42,111 nt of DNA, taken from assembly GCF_003208215.1 (NCBI RefSeq), contig NZ_QKLW01000001.1, positions 1,040,947 to 1,083,057 of the forward strand, read 5' to 3'. How positions within the stretch are numbered: the stretch's first letter is position 1; each line of letters starts with the position of its first letter. The translations under genes were made by a program, and so were the position numbers. Positions 1 through 7,330 of the stretch are shown here, in pieces. Under the pieces are notes generated by a model. That model saw nothing but the letters and a program-made list of their open reading frames with translations. It was not told the DNA's origin and searched no databases. The DNA is from Marinomonas alcarazii. GTDB lineage: Bacteria; Pseudomonadota; Gammaproteobacteria; Pseudomonadales; Marinomonadaceae.

Positions 1-21
1 ATTTTCTTCCCTAAAGAAGAA

Positions 22-96
22 TGGAGCGGGAAACGAGGCTCGAACTCGCGACCCCAACCTTGGCAAGGTTGTGCTCTACCACTGAGCTATTCCCGC
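22..96 (-). tRNA. tRNA-Gly (anticodon GCC)
   Basis: Read on the minus strand, this folds as a standard 75-nt cloverleaf with acceptor arms GCGGGAA/TTCCCGC, an encoded TCCA 3' end, the T-arm GAGTTCGAGCCTC and anticodon loop TTGCCAA, giving anticodon GCC for glycine. It lies 59 nt downstream of tRNA-Glu on the same strand, so the two are probably cut from one transcript. Confidence 0.96.
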
Positions 97-155
97 AAAA
101 AACTCTCGCACAAACCCATTTTCGGGTAGACTATCCGCACATCCTTATGAAAAGA

Positions 156-231
156 TGGCGTCCCATAGGGGGTTCGAACCCCTGTTACCGCCGTGAAAGG
201 GCGGTGTCCTAGGCCTCTAGACGAATGGGAC
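156..231 (-). tRNA. tRNA-Glu (anticodon TTC)
   Basis: On the minus strand this 76-nt sequence begins GTCCCATTCGTCTAGAGG and ends in an encoded GCCA. The anticodon stem-loop CCGCCCTTTCACGGCGG gives anticodon TTC for glutamate, and the T-arm is GGGGTTCGAACCCC. It is the promoter-proximal member of a tRNA-Glu/tRNA-Gly pair. Confidence 0.96.
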
Positions 232-264
232 AACGTTATAATCTTGCTGTGTGAGCGGGTGCGT

Positions 265-292
265 ATATTACTGTTACTAAACTTAAAATCAA
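265..292 (-). promoter_or_regulatory. sigma-70 promoter of the tRNA-Glu/tRNA-Gly operon
   Basis: On the minus strand, TTGATT (287-292) is followed after 16 nt by TAATAT (265-270), then by a GC-rich stretch (GCACCCGCTC) where the discriminator would be. GC-rich discriminators are typical of stringently controlled stable-RNA promoters. The start would fall about 25 nt upstream of tRNA-Glu. Confidence 0.55.
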
Positions 293-362
293 CAGTTTTT
301 TTCATTAATTTAAGCCACTTAGGAAAAAAGTCGCTTTAGAAATCAATCTGATCGGAGTCATT

Positions 363-932
363 ATGCAACATAAACAACTTTTTCTAGCCTTGTCACTTTC
401 CACTCTTCTATTAGCTGGCTGCTCCACAACCCACTATATAAGCGTCACTCCGCAAGCCGAGGTGCAAGCTGCCAACCTAACAAACGAGCGAGTGATCAAT
501 GTTTCAACCAGTACTCAACTTAACAGCGCCATCGGCTCTATTAAAACCGGCATTAATGAACGTGCAGATATATTTACAACCAATGACATTAAGTTGAGTG
601 TAAAAGAAAGCGTCCTGAAAGGATTACGAGAACTTGGCTTTACACCTGATCAAGGACTCATGCCTGCAGCTGACCTACAAATTGACATTAGCAAAATGAG
701 TTACACCACTAAAGTCGAAACTTTAAAAACTGTTGCAACTCTAGAGTTTGAACTAAAAGTGACTCTCGCTGCAAAAGGACAGACATATAAAGCTAACTAT
801 GGTTCTCAAAAAGTGCGTGAATACGGCACCATGCCATATCAACAAGCAATACAAGACGACATGAACGCTCTGGCTAGCCAAACAGTTAATCGACTATTAA
901 GTGATCCAAACATCCTAACTCTACTTAAATAG
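363..932 (+). CDS. YajG-family lipoprotein
   Basis: A 189-residue exported lipoprotein. The N-terminus has a positively charged start, a leucine-rich hydrophobic stretch and a lipobox LLAGC with the lipidated cysteine at residue 20. The mature part alternates polar and hydrophobic residues and includes a segment that follows the YajG pattern (repeated INxRADIFTTNDIK-like text near residues 64-78, and a conserved basic/aromatic stretch near 130-150). YajG-family proteins are envelope lipoproteins of unknown molecular role. It stands alone, divergent from the tRNA operon, with GGAG a few bases before the ATG and a strong terminator after the stop. It is probably anchored in the outer membrane, because residue 2 after the cysteine is Ser rather than Asp. 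The family assignment is from recognition, not a search. Confidence 0.75.
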   Translation: MQHKQLFLALSLSTLLLAGCSTTHYISVTPQAEVQAANLTNERVINVSTSTQLNSAIGSIKTGINERADIFTTNDIKLSVKESVLKGLRELGFTPDQGLMPAADLQIDISKMSYTTKVETLKTVATLEFELKVTLAAKGQTYKANYGSQKVREYGTMPYQQAIQDDMNALASQTVNRLLSDPNILTLLK

Positions 933-939
933 CCCCCAA

Positions 940-983
940 AACCACCAGCCACCCTCTCTTTATATATAGGTGGCTGGTTTTTT
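940..983 (+). terminator. intrinsic terminator after the YajG-like gene
   Basis: The inverted repeat ACCAGCCACC / GGTGGCTGGT (944-953 and 969-978) is followed by a run of T, directly downstream of the stop codon at 932. Confidence 0.85.
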
Positions 984-1101
984 CTCACCAATCTCCCCTC
1001 ACTTCTCTTCTTTTATAAGACTTTTTTCTTGGCATATCTTGATCACTTATAAGTAAGGTGTACAGTTGACGTATCTCCCACACAGATTTAGTAAGGATAA
1101 T

Positions 1102-2322
1102 GTGGTGCAAATTCGCAAATCAAACAAACTCGCTAACATATGCTATGAAATTCGCGGCCCAATTCTAAAAGAAGCCGTTCGAATGGAAGAAGAAGGACAG
1201 AGAATTCTAAAGCTCAACATCGGCAACCCTGCTCCTTTCGGTTTTGAAGCTCCTGATGAAATTCTAGTCGACGTTATTCGCAACCTACCTACATCGCAAG
1301 GCTACTGCGACTCTAAAGGGCTTTTTTCCGCTCGAAAAGCCGTCATGCAAAAATACCAAGCAATGGGCATTAAATCTGCTGACGTTAATCACGTATGGAT
1401 GGGCAATGGCGTTAGCGAGTTAATTGTTCTCGCGATGCAAGGCCTACTTAATGATGGCGATGAAATTCTTATCCCCGCTCCAGACTATCCACTCTGGACA
1501 GCGGCAGCAACGCTATCTGGTGGCTACGTAAAACATTACCTATGTGATGAAGGCTCAGGATGGCAGCCAGACATTAATGACATTCGCTCTAAAATCTCAA
1601 ACAAAACAAAAGCGATCGTTATTATCAATCCAAACAACCCTACTGGGGCCGTCTACGAAAAAGATGTGCTCGAATCGATTGTTAACATTGCAGAAGAACA
1701 CAACTTGCTCATCTTTTCCGACGAGATTTATGACAAAATTCTATATGACGAAGCCAAGCACATCCCTACAGCAACCCTGACCGAAGGGCGAGCGCCTTGC
1801 ATCACCTTTGGCGGACTTTCCAAAGTATACCGCACGGCAGGCTTTCGATCTGGCTGGATGGCTATTACTGGAGACAGGAGTGGCATACAAGATTATATAG
1901 AAGGGCTAGACATACTAAGCTCAATGCGCCTGTGTGCCAATGTACCCGCTCAGCACGCTGTTCAGACAGCCCTTGGCGGTTACCAAAGCATCAATGAGTT
2001 GATCATTCCCGGAGGGCGCCTGTATGAACAACGTAAAGTAGCGTGGGAAGCACTCGATTCGATACCGGGCGTACACTGTCACAAACCTGAGGGGGCATTA
2101 TATCTATTCCCTCGTTTAGACCCGAAAGTCTACGACATTAAAAATGACATAGACCTAGTTTTGCAATTTTTACGCGAAGAAAAAGTCCTGATCGTTCAAG
2201 GCACAGGATTCAACTGGCCAACCCCCGACCATGTTCGGTTCGTATTTCTTCCACATGTTGAAGAGCTAACCCCCGCCATGGAAAGGTTTGCTGCTTTTTT
2301 AGGACGATTAAGAAAGCGTTAA
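1102..2322 (+). CDS. alaA: glutamate-pyruvate aminotransferase AlaA
   Basis: A PLP-dependent class I/II aminotransferase that makes alanine from pyruvate with glutamate as amino donor. The 406 residues are collinear with enterobacterial AlaA (about 405), sharing long identical stretches such as LNIGNPAPFGF, GYCDSKGL, APDYPLWTAA and INPNNPTGAVY. The PLP lysine is K241 in GGLSKVYRTAGFR, and the substrate-binding arginine lies in the C-terminal HVRFVFLP segment. The frame is open from a TTG at 1066, but the GTG at 1102 gives an N-terminus that aligns residue for residue with E. coli AlaA. AAGGA lies just upstream at 1093-1097, nearer the ideal distance for a second GTG at 1105. The start is therefore non-ATG in any case. 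The gene sits 67 bp upstream of htpX on the same strand. Confidence 0.93.
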   Translation: MVQIRKSNKLANICYEIRGPILKEAVRMEEEGQRILKLNIGNPAPFGFEAPDEILVDVIRNLPTSQGYCDSKGLFSARKAVMQKYQAMGIKSADVNHVWMGNGVSELIVLAMQGLLNDGDEILIPAPDYPLWTAAATLSGGYVKHYLCDEGSGWQPDINDIRSKISNKTKAIVIINPNNPTGAVYEKDVLESIVNIAEEHNLLIFSDEIYDKILYDEAKHIPTATLTEGRAPCITFGGLSKVYRTAGFRSGWMAITGDRSGIQDYIEGLDILSSMRLCANVPAQHAVQTALGGYQSINELIIPGGRLYEQRKVAWEALDSIPGVHCHKPEGALYLFPRLDPKVYDIKNDIDLVLQFLREEKVLIVQGTGFNWPTPDHVRFVFLPHVEELTPAMERFAAFLGRLRKR

Positions 2323-2353
2323 TTACGCTCTTGAAATAATCCCATAAAGCCCT

Positions 2354-2388
2354 ACTATGCTCCTTAACAGTTACTTAAGGAGCATAGT
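2354..2388 (+). promoter_or_regulatory. hairpin that sequesters the htpX ribosome binding site
   Basis: CTATGCTCCTTAA (2355-2367) pairs perfectly with TTAAGGAGCATAG (2375-2387) across a 7-nt loop, and A2354/T2388 adds a fourteenth pair. The Shine-Dalgarno AAGGAG (2377-2382) is wholly inside the right arm, and the htpX ATG begins at 2390, immediately after the stem. There is no T-run, so it is not a terminator. If transcribed, it would block ribosome entry until melted or refolded. It could also act as a DNA operator. The sequence fact is certain; the regulatory role is inferred. Confidence 0.75.
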
Positions 2389-2389
2389 G

Positions 2390-3268
2390 ATGCGCATTAT
2401 CCTGTTTTTATTAACGAACTTAGCAGTCATGGTGGTTGCAGGTATCGTTCTTAGTCTTTTGGGTGTTAATGGTTATATGTCAAGCAATGGCTTGGATTTC
2501 ACCTCCTTGCTTATTTTCTGTGGTGTATTTGGCTTTGCTGGCAGTCTTGTTTCACTTCTTCTCTCCAAATTCATGGCAAAACGTGGATCTGGAGCTGTCG
2601 TTATTACACAGCCAAAAAACCATAAAGAAGTATGGCTACTTGACACAGTAAAAGACCTATCCCAACAAGCGGGAATAAAAATGCCAGAGGTCGCCATATT
2701 CCCTGCCCATGAAGCCAACGCATTCGCAACTGGCTGGAACAAGAACGACGCTTTAGTCGCTGTATCAAGCGGTATGCTGGATAGGTTTTCACCTGACGAA
2801 ATCAAAGCGGTACTTGGGCACGAGATTGGCCACGTAGCAAATGGCGACATGATCACACTGTCTCTTATTCAGGGCGTAGTGAACACTTTCGTGATGTTTT
2901 TTGCTCGAATTGCCGCTTACGCTGTCGACCAATTCTTACGCCGAAATGACGACGAAGGCTCTGTAGGCTGGGGTTATTATATCGCCACTTTTGTTTTTGA
3001 AATTATCTTCGGTATCTTAGCTTCTATGATTGTCATGTGGTTCTCTCGCTATCGAGAATTCAGAGCAGACGAGGCAGGCGCTCGCTTAGCAGGCAAAGGC
3101 GCGATGATTGCCGCACTTGCACGATTACAGCAAGAACACGAAGAAAGCCGCATGCCAGATTCAATGCTTGCTTTCGGGATCAGACGCGGCAGAACGCCTA
3201 CAATGGGAGAGTTATTTTCTAGCCACCCTCCTATTGAAGACCGAATTAAAGCACTTCAAGCACTTTAA
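2390..3268 (+). CDS. htpX: membrane zinc metalloprotease HtpX
   Basis: An inner-membrane M48-family protease that degrades misfolded or damaged membrane proteins alongside FtsH. At 292 residues it matches the usual HtpX length. It has two N-terminal transmembrane helices (about 3-24 and 38-60), the zinc motif HEIGH (H144, E145, H148), two further membrane segments (about 158-178 and 196-218) and the third zinc ligand E223 in REFRADE. The frame could open at an ATG at 2357, but 2390 is preferred because the protein then begins [14 protein letters not shown] as in the family, with AAGGAG 7 nt before it. That ribosome binding site is buried in a perfect hairpin, suggesting translational control. 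A bidirectional terminator follows. Confidence 0.95.
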   Translation: MRIILFLLTNLAVMVVAGIVLSLLGVNGYMSSNGLDFTSLLIFCGVFGFAGSLVSLLLSKFMAKRGSGAVVITQPKNHKEVWLLDTVKDLSQQAGIKMPEVAIFPAHEANAFATGWNKNDALVAVSSGMLDRFSPDEIKAVLGHEIGHVANGDMITLSLIQGVVNTFVMFFARIAAYAVDQFLRRNDDEGSVGWGYYIATFVFEIIFGILASMIVMWFSRYREFRADEAGARLAGKGAMIAALARLQQEHEESRMPDSMLAFGIRRGRTPTMGELFSSHPPIEDRIKALQAL

Positions 3269-3276
3269 TCTCACAC

Positions 3277-3310
3277 AAAAAAACGCCAGCATTTTGCTGG
3301 CGTTTTTTTT
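3277..3310. terminator. bidirectional terminator between htpX and the PilZ gene
   Basis: ACGCCAGC (3283-3290) and GCTGGCGT (3296-3303) form a stem flanked by an A-run on the left and a T-run on the right. It can therefore end transcripts from both converging genes. Confidence 0.85.
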
Positions 3311-3325
3311 ATGAAAACAGGGTGC

Positions 3326-4048
3326 TTACCTTGTTTTATTGTGCTGTGTTTCAAAAATAAACGCCATGAGCGGAATACCTACATCCTTTGCAAGATCAAC
3401 AAATCGCACCCCATAAACGTAAAAATATTCAACACCCATTCTTGCTAGAAAATCATTATCCACCAAACTGGCTTGGACCTGTTCTAACATTTGAATTTCT
3501 TGCGACCGAATCTCACAGTCTAGCTTTAAAAGATGATTATACGGGCCAACTTTGACATTACAGTTTAACTTCATTGTCTGATTAACTGAGCCGAAGTCTT
3601 CTTTTGAAATTAGCTTAGCGCCACCAAAACTCAAATCGATAATAACCGACGAAGAAGGGGATGAGATAGACAACGGGGAACCATTTGGCTCAACATTGGC
3701 AATCAAACGGGTTTCGACACGAACCGCCTGACGCACTTCTGATGTTTCAACATATTCTGGGTAGGCAATATGAAGGTGCGCCGCCGGCTCTAGATAGCTT
3801 TTTGCCACCTTGCTTGAAAACGCACAAACATGAGTGCTCAGCATTAGGCGAATATTCACCACCTGCCCATCTCTCACTAAAATATTTTTACCGTTTATTT
3901 TCGGTGCAGAAAGTATCAAAGACCTTCCTGGTATATTCCCAAGAACTTTCACCATATAACGACCCGGAGGAGAAATAAATTCCACCTGAACATTTGTACC
4001 TATAGGTACATCAAGAGTCCCCAAGTCAACCTGCATAACTCCAGCCAT
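3326..4048 (-). CDS. PilZ-domain cyclic-di-GMP-binding protein (YcgR-like)
   Basis: A 240-residue cytoplasmic protein with two beta-rich domains. Residues about 10-100 resemble the N-terminal PilZN/YcgR domain. The C-terminal PilZ domain begins with the RxxxR motif R106-QAV-R110 and carries the second cyclic-di-GMP motif D138-x-S140-xx-G143 (DLSFGG). Both binding motifs are intact, so it probably binds the nucleotide. YcgR-type proteins brake flagellar motors or modulate surface behaviour. It is the last gene of a minus-strand group after pdxB (22 nt gap), but its function appears unrelated to pdxB. It has no catalytic domain, so an adaptor or effector role is likely. The physical target cannot be told from sequence. 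Confidence 0.85.
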   Translation of the reverse strand: MAGVMQVDLGTLDVPIGTNVQVEFISPPGRYMVKVLGNIPGRSLILSAPKINGKNILVRDGQVVNIRLMLSTHVCAFSSKVAKSYLEPAAHLHIAYPEYVETSEVRQAVRVETRLIANVEPNGSPLSISSPSSSVIIDLSFGGAKLISKEDFGSVNQTMKLNCNVKVGPYNHLLKLDCEIRSQEIQMLEQVQASLVDNDFLARMGVEYFYVYGVRFVDLAKDVGIPLMAFIFETQHNKTR

Positions 4049-4070
4049 TCTGTTACCTAAGCCTTATTAT

Positions 4071-5207
4071 TTATTTTTTCGAGAAACCAACAGCACACAC
4101 TAGACTGGATACGTCATTATTAATCGCACCCACTGCACAAGTATTAAATTCATCTCTTTCCACATAATGCTTTCTCAACCAATCAAAAACATTATTTTCT
4201 TTATTTTCTCGATATTTAAACCGCAATCTAACATCATCTCGAGCGACATCATAAATTGCTTGCACACTTCGAGCCAGCATTTCTTCTTGGTCACCACTTG
4301 CAACAACATCGATAGACGAAAGCCAGCCGGAACTAATAGCATCACTTTTATTAACAGATTGAGAGCTTATCGCTAAATGGCGGCACAAAGCCTGATACAC
4401 CATCCAAGTCCCCTTTTCGCGCCCTTGTTTACTGTATCCCGCAATATGTGGTGTAGCAATATCAACAATAGAGACCAAATCCTGATTAATCTCTGGCTCC
4501 GTATCCCAAACATCAATAACCAAATGAATATCACCATTCAACTGACTATGTCGTTCAAGCAGAGCCTCTTCATCAATTACGCCACCCCGCCCCGCTGAAA
4601 TGACTGCGGTGCCAGCTGACAGTTGAGCAAGCTCTTTGCTACCAATCATCCCTTTACTTGGAAAAGATCCCGTAGTAGTTAAAGGTGCATGCAGGGAAAT
4701 TACATCACAAGAAAGGATTTCATCTAATGCAACAAAGTTTGCTGCACCAGCCTCATTATCTTTAAAGGGATCATAGACACACACTTGGCAACCCAAATTA
4801 GTAAAACGGTCATAAACCGTTTTTCCAACATTACCATAACCCACCACACCGATTTTCTTATTTAGCCAACTCAGCTTCTTTGTCATATACAAATGACTCA
4901 AGCCGCTAAAAACATAATCCGCAACCGCCTCTGCATTGCAACCTGGCGCACTGCTAAATTCAATTCCAGCTTCAGTCAAATAATCCAAATCAATATGATC
5001 AACACCTATGGTGGCACTTCCGACAAAACGAACAGAACTACCCTCAAGCAACTCTCGTGTCACCTTAGTAACGGAACGAACCAACAGCACATCGGCGTTT
5101 TTTATTTGACTGTTCGTTATTGTTCGGCCGTTTACTAATTCCACATCACCCAAATGCGAAAAAAGAGCTTTCGCATTAGGCATATTCTCATCTGCAATAA
5201 TCTTCAT
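4071..5207 (-). CDS. pdxB: erythronate-4-phosphate dehydrogenase
   Basis: An NAD-dependent D-2-hydroxyacid dehydrogenase that oxidises 4-phosphoerythronate in de novo pyridoxal phosphate synthesis. The 378 residues match PdxB length. The N-terminus MKIIADENMP is typical, the Rossmann motif GYGNVG spans 123-128, and the catalytic set is R207 (SAGRGG), E237 (DTEP) and H254 (TPHIAGYS). The C-terminal PdxB dimerisation region (about 290-378) separates it from SerA and other family members. Its start lies inside the 3' end of epmC (20-bp overlap), so the two are co-transcribed and probably translationally coupled. PLP made by this pathway is the cofactor of AlaA, GlyA and GcvP in this window, but no common regulation is visible. 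Confidence 0.94.
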   Translation of the reverse strand: MKIIADENMPNAKALFSHLGDVELVNGRTITNSQIKNADVLLVRSVTKVTRELLEGSSVRFVGSATIGVDHIDLDYLTEAGIEFSSAPGCNAEAVADYVFSGLSHLYMTKKLSWLNKKIGVVGYGNVGKTVYDRFTNLGCQVCVYDPFKDNEAGAANFVALDEILSCDVISLHAPLTTTGSFPSKGMIGSKELAQLSAGTAVISAGRGGVIDEEALLERHSQLNGDIHLVIDVWDTEPEINQDLVSIVDIATPHIAGYSKQGREKGTWMVYQALCRHLAISSQSVNKSDAISSGWLSSIDVVASGDQEEMLARSVQAIYDVARDDVRLRFKYRENKENNVFDWLRKHYVERDEFNTCAVGAINNDVSSLVCAVGFSKK

Positions 5208-5727
5208 ACTGTTGCTTTAAAAACTCACTAAAAATTAAATCAGGTTGGCGTTGTGCCAATAAATAGGCAGAAAAAATCTCAGCCCTTTTCGGTAAGCCAG
5301 AAACAACAAAGCTTCCAACCTGCTTCATTACTGTTCGCTCAAAATGCTTGGCGTCATAATCAGGCATAGACAAATTATCAACACTTACACGAAAAGGTAA
5401 TCCAGCCGCCCAATGTAAAATACACTCAACCGCCTGGGGTTTAATTTCAACCCGCTCAAATTCTTGTTGTGTTTGTAAGTCTCGCGTATCGGATTCATAC
5501 CAGTAGCCATAATCTTCCAATAAGCGCCTCTCAGCACCTGCGATACACCAATGACTCACCTCATGCAGAGCACTTGAAGGATAATCTAAACGAAAATATA
5601 TAGTCGCTGGGGCCTCAGCTGATGCAGGCAAATACAAGGGTTCATCTGCTCCACCAACAAGACGGGTATTAAAACTCGAAAAAAAACAAGCACGGAAGGC
5701 TTCAACAAGCTGCGTTACACTTGCCAA
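5188..5727 (-). CDS. epmC: elongation factor P hydroxylase EpmC (YfcM)
   Basis: A 179-residue protein matching the EpmC/YfcM family, which hydroxylates the beta-lysyl-modified lysine of translation factor EF-P. Family stretches visible are FNTRLVGGADEPLYLPA (20-36), the metal-binding motif HEVSHWCIAG (H55, E56, H59), GYWYxxDxRD (about 74-83), VEIKPQA (about 92-98) and CDNL-like VDNL. It heads the epmC-pdxB(-PilZ) minus-strand group and overlaps pdxB by 20 bp. The partner genes epmA, epmB and efp are not in the window. Length and start agree with the family. Confidence 0.92.
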   Translation of the reverse strand: MASVTQLVEAFRACFFSSFNTRLVGGADEPLYLPASAEAPATIYFRLDYPSSALHEVSHWCIAGAERRLLEDYGYWYESDTRDLQTQQEFERVEIKPQAVECILHWAAGLPFRVSVDNLSMPDYDAKHFERTVMKQVGSFVVSGLPKRAEIFSAYLLAQRQPDLIFSEFLKQQYEDYCR

Positions 5728-5767
5728 CGTATAGACTCCAAAAGCTAAGAATTATCACACAGGAAAC

Positions 5768-5810
5768 AAAAATGCGCCACGCAAAGAAGTCGACTTCACG
5801 TGACGCATTT
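5768..5810 (-). terminator. terminator downstream of gcvT
   Basis: Read on the minus strand, AAATGCGTCACG and CGTGGCGCATTT pair with one internal mismatch, and the second arm runs into TTTTTG. A shorter GCCCG/CGGGC stem at 5818-5840 lies between it and the gcvT stop. Confidence 0.65.
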
Positions 5811-5858
5811 GATGCAAGCCCGATTCACACAAGAACGGGCCAGTTAAATAGTCTAGAG

Positions 5859-6959
5859 CTAACCTCGGTAATATCGAGAAGGCACAAACGGCATAGACGT
5901 CTGAGTCAGCGGAATACTCTTTCCTCTGACATTGGCAAACAGCGCCTCACTGGAATCAAGTGATTGGGCAGCCACATAAGCCATCACAATAGGCTTAGCA
6001 AGCGTTGGAGAAAAACCACCACTCGTTACCACACCCTTAACCTCTCCGGAAGCATTCACGATCTCAACACCTTCACGAACTGGCGCACGACCATCGACTA
6101 GAAAGCCAACACGTTTTCTAGCTGGTTTATCAGCGAATTGCGCCAAAATAATATCAGCGCCAGGAAAACCACCAGCACGATCACCTTCTAGACGACGTAC
6201 TTTTTGAATCGCCCAATTAAGCGAAGCTTCTACTGGTGTCGTTGTCGTATCGATATCGTGGCCATACAAGCATAAACCAGCTTCAAGACGTAAAGAATCG
6301 CGAGCACCAAGACCGATCCACTCTACCTCTTCAAAAGCCAACAAAGCATTTACGAAGTCTTCAGCGTGCTCATTTGGCACAGAAACCTCATAACCGTCTT
6401 CACCAGTGTAGCCAGAGCAGCTTACCCATAGCTCAACACCCTGCCATGACATTTTTTCGCTTTGCATAAAAGTCACCGTCGCTGCATCAGGCACCATACG
6501 AGCAAACACTTCACGAGCTTTTGGACCCTGAATCGCCAACAAGGATCGATCGTTAACAATCTCAACTTCACAACCGACTAATGTCGACTGCAAATAAGCA
6601 AAGTCTTGCTCTTTACAGCCAGCATTAACCACCATAAAAATCTCATCACCCCAATTAGCGAACATCAAGTCATCTGTGATGCCACCCTTATCAGTAGTAA
6701 ACATACCGTAACGCTGCGTACCTTCAGCCAGCCCAAGTACATCAACCGGCAAAATAGCTTCCAGCGCTGCCTTTACGTTTTCACCACGGAGTATCACCTG
6801 ACCCATATGCGACACATCAAACAATCCCGCATTTTCGCGAGTCCACAAATGTTCTTTCATCACACCCAGTGGGTATTGAACTGGCATTTCATATCCAGCA
6901 AATTCAACCATCCTAGCACCAGAAGCAACGTGTAGATCACATAGAGCAGTACGTTTCAT
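5859..6959 (-). CDS. gcvT: glycine cleavage system T protein (aminomethyltransferase)
   Basis: Transfers the one-carbon unit from aminomethyl-lipoyl GcvH to tetrahydrofolate, releasing ammonia. The start at 6959 gives a 366-residue protein, the normal size, beginning MKRTALCDLHVASGARMVEFAGYEMPVQY as GcvT proteins do. The frame runs 14 codons further upstream, but that extension is not conserved. Characteristic segments are the GLFDVSHMGQ folate region near residue 45-55, GITDDLM, SCSGYTGEDGYE and the C-terminal barrel with VTSGGFSPTL. AAAGG precedes the ATG. It is transcribed away from glyA-gcvH-gcvP, an arrangement in which the cluster shares one divergent control region containing two identical palindromes. 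Confidence 0.95.
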   Translation of the reverse strand: MKRTALCDLHVASGARMVEFAGYEMPVQYPLGVMKEHLWTRENAGLFDVSHMGQVILRGENVKAALEAILPVDVLGLAEGTQRYGMFTTDKGGITDDLMFANWGDEIFMVVNAGCKEQDFAYLQSTLVGCEVEIVNDRSLLAIQGPKAREVFARMVPDAATVTFMQSEKMSWQGVELWVSCSGYTGEDGYEVSVPNEHAEDFVNALLAFEEVEWIGLGARDSLRLEAGLCLYGHDIDTTTTPVEASLNWAIQKVRRLEGDRAGGFPGADIILAQFADKPARKRVGFLVDGRAPVREGVEIVNASGEVKGVVTSGGFSPTLAKPIVMAYVAAQSLDSSEALFANVRGKSIPLTQTSMPFVPSRYYRG

Positions 6960-6990
6960 AACGAAAACCTTTAATAAAGTAGTAACAATG

Positions 6991-7012
6991 TCTGTTTCCA
7001 ATTGGAAACAGA
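6991..7012. promoter_or_regulatory. palindromic operator O1 at the gcvT promoter
   Basis: A perfect 22-bp palindrome with the core GTTTCCAATTGGAAAC (6994-7009). It lies 32 nt upstream of the gcvT start codon and directly after the predicted -10 of the gcvT promoter, so a bound protein would cover the transcription start. An identical 16-bp core recurs at 7159. The sequence is certain; the regulator is unknown. Confidence 0.7.
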
Positions 7013-7039
7013 GTATCTAAATTCAGCCAGACTTGACAA
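7012..7039 (-). promoter_or_regulatory. candidate gcvT promoter
   Basis: On the minus strand, TTGTCA (7034-7039) and GATACT (7012-7017) are 16 nt apart. The match is moderate (4-5 of 6 at each box), and its position just before operator O1 makes it plausible. Confidence 0.4.
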
Positions 7040-7158
7040 GCCCCAAGCCGCATTTATTCATACAACAATTGACATAATCCCAATATTTTCTAAGCAAAAT
7101 ACTAAACAAACGGTCAAATATATTAATAAACAAACTTAAAAAATCCATGTTGATTGGT

Positions 7159-7174
7159 GTTTCCAATTGGAAAC
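7159..7174. promoter_or_regulatory. palindromic operator O2 upstream of glyA
   Basis: The exact 16-bp core GTTTCCAATTGGAAAC is repeated here, centred 165 bp from O1 and about 165 bp before the glyA ATG. A weak -35/-10 pair, TTTCCA (7160-7165) and TATCAT (7183-7188), overlaps it in the glyA direction. The rest of 6960-7330 has no gene and is AT-rich. Confidence 0.65.
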
Positions 7175-7330
7175 TTTTTCATTATCATAAGCAAAAATGA
7201 CGTAAACCGAACAATGACTGACGCTCCTAGAAAGATGATCTTTTTTCATCATCATAGACTGCCTTAGTGTTATTATATGCACCACTCATTGTCTTTTTGG
7301 CATACATGTTTATTTAAGAGGAATTTCCCC

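Noticed and set aside
2331..2350. CTTGAAA followed by CCCAT upstream of htpX, like sigma-32 boxes
   Set aside because: The two boxes are only about 4-5 nt apart, whereas a heat-shock promoter needs roughly 11-16 nt. The individual matches are likely chance.
7069..7074. TTGACA as a glyA promoter -35 box
   Set aside because: No acceptable -10 lies 16-18 nt downstream (TAAGCA is poor), and it is over 250 nt from the glyA start.
6960..7330. Glycine riboswitch upstream of gcvT or glyA
   Set aside because: I looked for the conserved paired-aptamer features on both strands and saw none. The space is AT-rich with palindromes suited to a protein regulator.
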